Of a stretch of 14,259 nucleotides of DNA, positions 13,366-14,259 are shown piece after piece. The notes under the pieces are model-generated. The model was not told the DNA's origin. It ran no database searches and was given only the letters and a program-made list of their open reading frames with translations. This DNA is from Rubrobacter sp. Lineage in GTDB: Bacteria; Actinomycetota; Rubrobacteria; Rubrobacterales; Rubrobacteraceae. Position numbers and translations under genes: made by a program. Position 1 is the stretch's first letter. Each line of letters begins with the position of its first letter. The stretch lies in NCBI GenBank assembly GCA_016781775.1, contig JADDPR010000297.1:1-14259 (forward strand), read 5' to 3'.

Positions 13366-13399
13366 CCGCTCCACGGAGTCGGCGGCCCCTGGTCGCCGC

Positions 13400-13445
13400 G
13401 TAGCCCCTTCCTCCACAGACGTGGGGGAGGGGCTACTTCCCTTTG
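13400..13445 (+). terminator. Terminator after the desaturase
   Basis: GTAGCCCCT (13400-13408) pairs with AGGGGCTAC (13428-13436). An imperfect inner stem (C-rich/G-rich arms, one bulge) closes on an AGAC-type loop, and TTCCCTTT follows. It begins 34 bases after the desaturase stop and could also end minus-strand transcripts arriving from vapC. Confidence 0.6.
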
Positions 13446-13540
13446 GGCGCGGCCTCGTCGAGCAGCCCGAGCATCCTCGAACGTCGGGCGCTCTCGCCTC
13501 CGATGATTGCCAGCGCTCCCTTCGGAGAAGGTACCCGCAC
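13433..13540 (-). other. Short frame or remnant downstream of vapC
   Basis: A 35-codon minus-strand frame from GTG 13540 to TAG 13433, reading MRVPSPKGALAIIGGESARR then SRMLGLLDEAAPKGK. The open frame extends upstream to a TGA at 13570-13568 without a better start. Composition is protein-like (hydrophobic core, charged tail), but it is not a family I recognise. Its stop overlaps the hairpin at 13400-13436. It could be the tail of a decayed gene or chance. Confidence 0.2.
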
Positions 13541-13578
13541 GAACGAGCTGCCACCTGAGGAGATCCTTCAGCAGACGG

Positions 13579-13968
13579 TCAGGCCGGCTCGTGCCAGGGA
13601 ACGCCGAGCTTTCGGAAGTCCGCGTCGAAAGAAGCAACGCCCTCGTCTCTGGAGCGAGCGGTTTCGGCGAGTAGAGCGTCGGCGAAGTCCACGTTCGTCT
13701 CCGCCATAAGCTCAAGCGCCCTGAATACGACACCCATTCCTTCGAGCTTGAGCCCGTGTTCCGCGAGCAACGGCACGAGCACACGGATGATCTCCGCCTT
13801 AGTGCGCCCGTAGAAAGACTGGAGCACCCAGACTGTCTCGGCCACCACGACGGGGTGGATTCTTAGCGCCAACCCGTCTCTCTGCGCTTTTTGCAGCAGT
13901 CGCTCGGCCTTGTCGGCCATCTCCGGCGGCTCTCCGGTGAGGAACCGTATCAGGACGTTCGCGTCCAC
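13579..13968 (-). CDS. vapC: PIN-domain ribonuclease toxin (VapC-like)
   Basis: A 129-residue PIN domain. The acidic residues that bind Mg2+ are visible: Asp2 in MDANVLIRFLTG, Glu44 in VVAETVWVL, Asp94/Asp97 in NVDFADALLA and Asp115/Asp117 in SFDADF. VapC toxins cut tRNA or rRNA and are neutralised by their cognate antitoxin. GTG 13968 starts right at the first strand; a longer N-terminus would need a start inside the antitoxin gene, where none is evident. The gene lies 10 bases after the antitoxin stop, the standard antitoxin-first order. The toxin's active site appears intact. Confidence 0.88.
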   Translation of the reverse strand: MDANVLIRFLTGEPPEMADKAERLLQKAQRDGLALRIHPVVVAETVWVLQSFYGRTKAEIIRVLVPLLAEHGLKLEGMGVVFRALELMAETNVDFADALLAETARSRDEGVASFDADFRKLGVPWHEPA

Positions 13969-13978
13969 CCAGAGAGCG

Positions 13979-14251
13979 TTACCTTCCAGCGAACTCTTCC
14001 CCCGTTACCCTCCGAACGACGTGCGCCCGGGCCGCATCACGCTCGACCTCCTTATCGGGGTACGCACGTTCCGCTGGCAAACTTCCCTTCAACTGCCGCA
14101 GCGTTGTACGCTTCTCCACCCTGAGTCGAACTGAATTATCCTCGATCTCGAAGATCAGACCATCGCCGGGTTCCAACCCCAAACGGTCTCGAACCTCTTT
14201 CGGAACCGTAAGCTGCCCCTTACTGGTCAAAATAGACTTACTAGATTTCAC
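13979..14251 (-). CDS. vapB: AbrB/SpoVT-type antitoxin (VapB-like)
   Basis: A 90-residue protein. The N-terminal SpoVT-AbrB swapped-hairpin DNA-binding domain reads ILTSKGQLTVPKEVRDRLGL (7-26), then EPGDGLIFEIEDNSVRLR. The C-terminal tail (about 55-90, with PDKEVERDAARAHVVRR) is the toxin-wrapping part typical of VapB partners of PIN toxins. It would repress its own operon and block VapC. GTG 14251 is the only reasonable start within the window; AAGGGA immediately before it is too close for an ideal ribosome site. The promoter is beyond the right edge, and an upstream start outside the window is possible. Confidence 0.85.
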   Translation of the reverse strand: MKSSKSILTSKGQLTVPKEVRDRLGLEPGDGLIFEIEDNSVRLRVEKRTTLRQLKGSLPAERAYPDKEVERDAARAHVVRRVTGEEFAGR

Positions 14252-14259
14252 TCCCTTAC

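Noticed and set aside
12388..13554. 388-codon antisense frame over csp end and desaturase
   Set aside because: It crosses the csp terminator and overlaps a desaturase with all three histidine boxes; the translation has no family features.
1..14259. CRISPR arrays, insertion sequences, rRNA, classic riboswitches
   Set aside because: No regularly spaced repeats, transposase motifs, terminal inverted repeats, rRNA sequence or recognisable aptamer cores were seen on either strand.

Overview
The window is very GC-rich and gene-dense. It uses many GTG and TTG starts, several candidate leaderless promoters, and Arg-AGG and Ile-ATA codons freely. It reads as chromosomal DNA of a high-GC Gram-positive lineage. 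A Rubrobacter-like actinobacterium is my best guess, from style and gene content only; I could run no database search.

Layout. (1) Positions 1-53 hold the tail of an unidentified gene, followed by a very strong hairpin. (2) Positions 218-451 carry a short frame whose first ~25 codons look like the start of an aldo/keto reductase but whose body is lost; it ends one base before a xylulokinase gene (xylB, 453-1952). (3) Positions 2010-9408 form a compact menaquinone cluster in the order menF-menD-menH-menB-menC-menE. It encodes every step from chorismate to o-succinylbenzoyl-CoA and on to 1,4-dihydroxy-2-naphthoyl-CoA; the thioesterase, MenA and MenG are not in the window. A LOG-family Rossmann protein follows on the same strand. 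(4) On the minus strand lie a small unrecognised protein (10272-10547) and an ACT-domain malic enzyme (10705-12039). (5) Divergent from the malic enzyme is a cold-shock protein gene with a structured leader, a textbook terminator, and then a membrane fatty-acid desaturase, which together suggest a cold-response module. (6) The right edge has a minus-strand VapBC-type toxin-antitoxin pair.

How the parts fit. The men genes feed the respiratory quinone pool. They overlap or lie within a few bases of each other except for a 55-bp gap before menH, so co-transcription is likely. menB and menE, the LOG gene and the small minus-strand gene lack a Shine-Dalgarno sequence and instead have a TANNNT box 6-7 bases before the start codon. 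This suggests extra leaderless transcripts within and after the operon.

The most unusual structure is the cold-shock leader at about 12107-12241. It has an extended -10 promoter, a second copy of the csp ribosome-binding/start region driving a 13-codon upstream ORF, and a terminator-like hairpin with a T-tract inside that ORF. This looks like an attenuator in front of an RNA chaperone gene.
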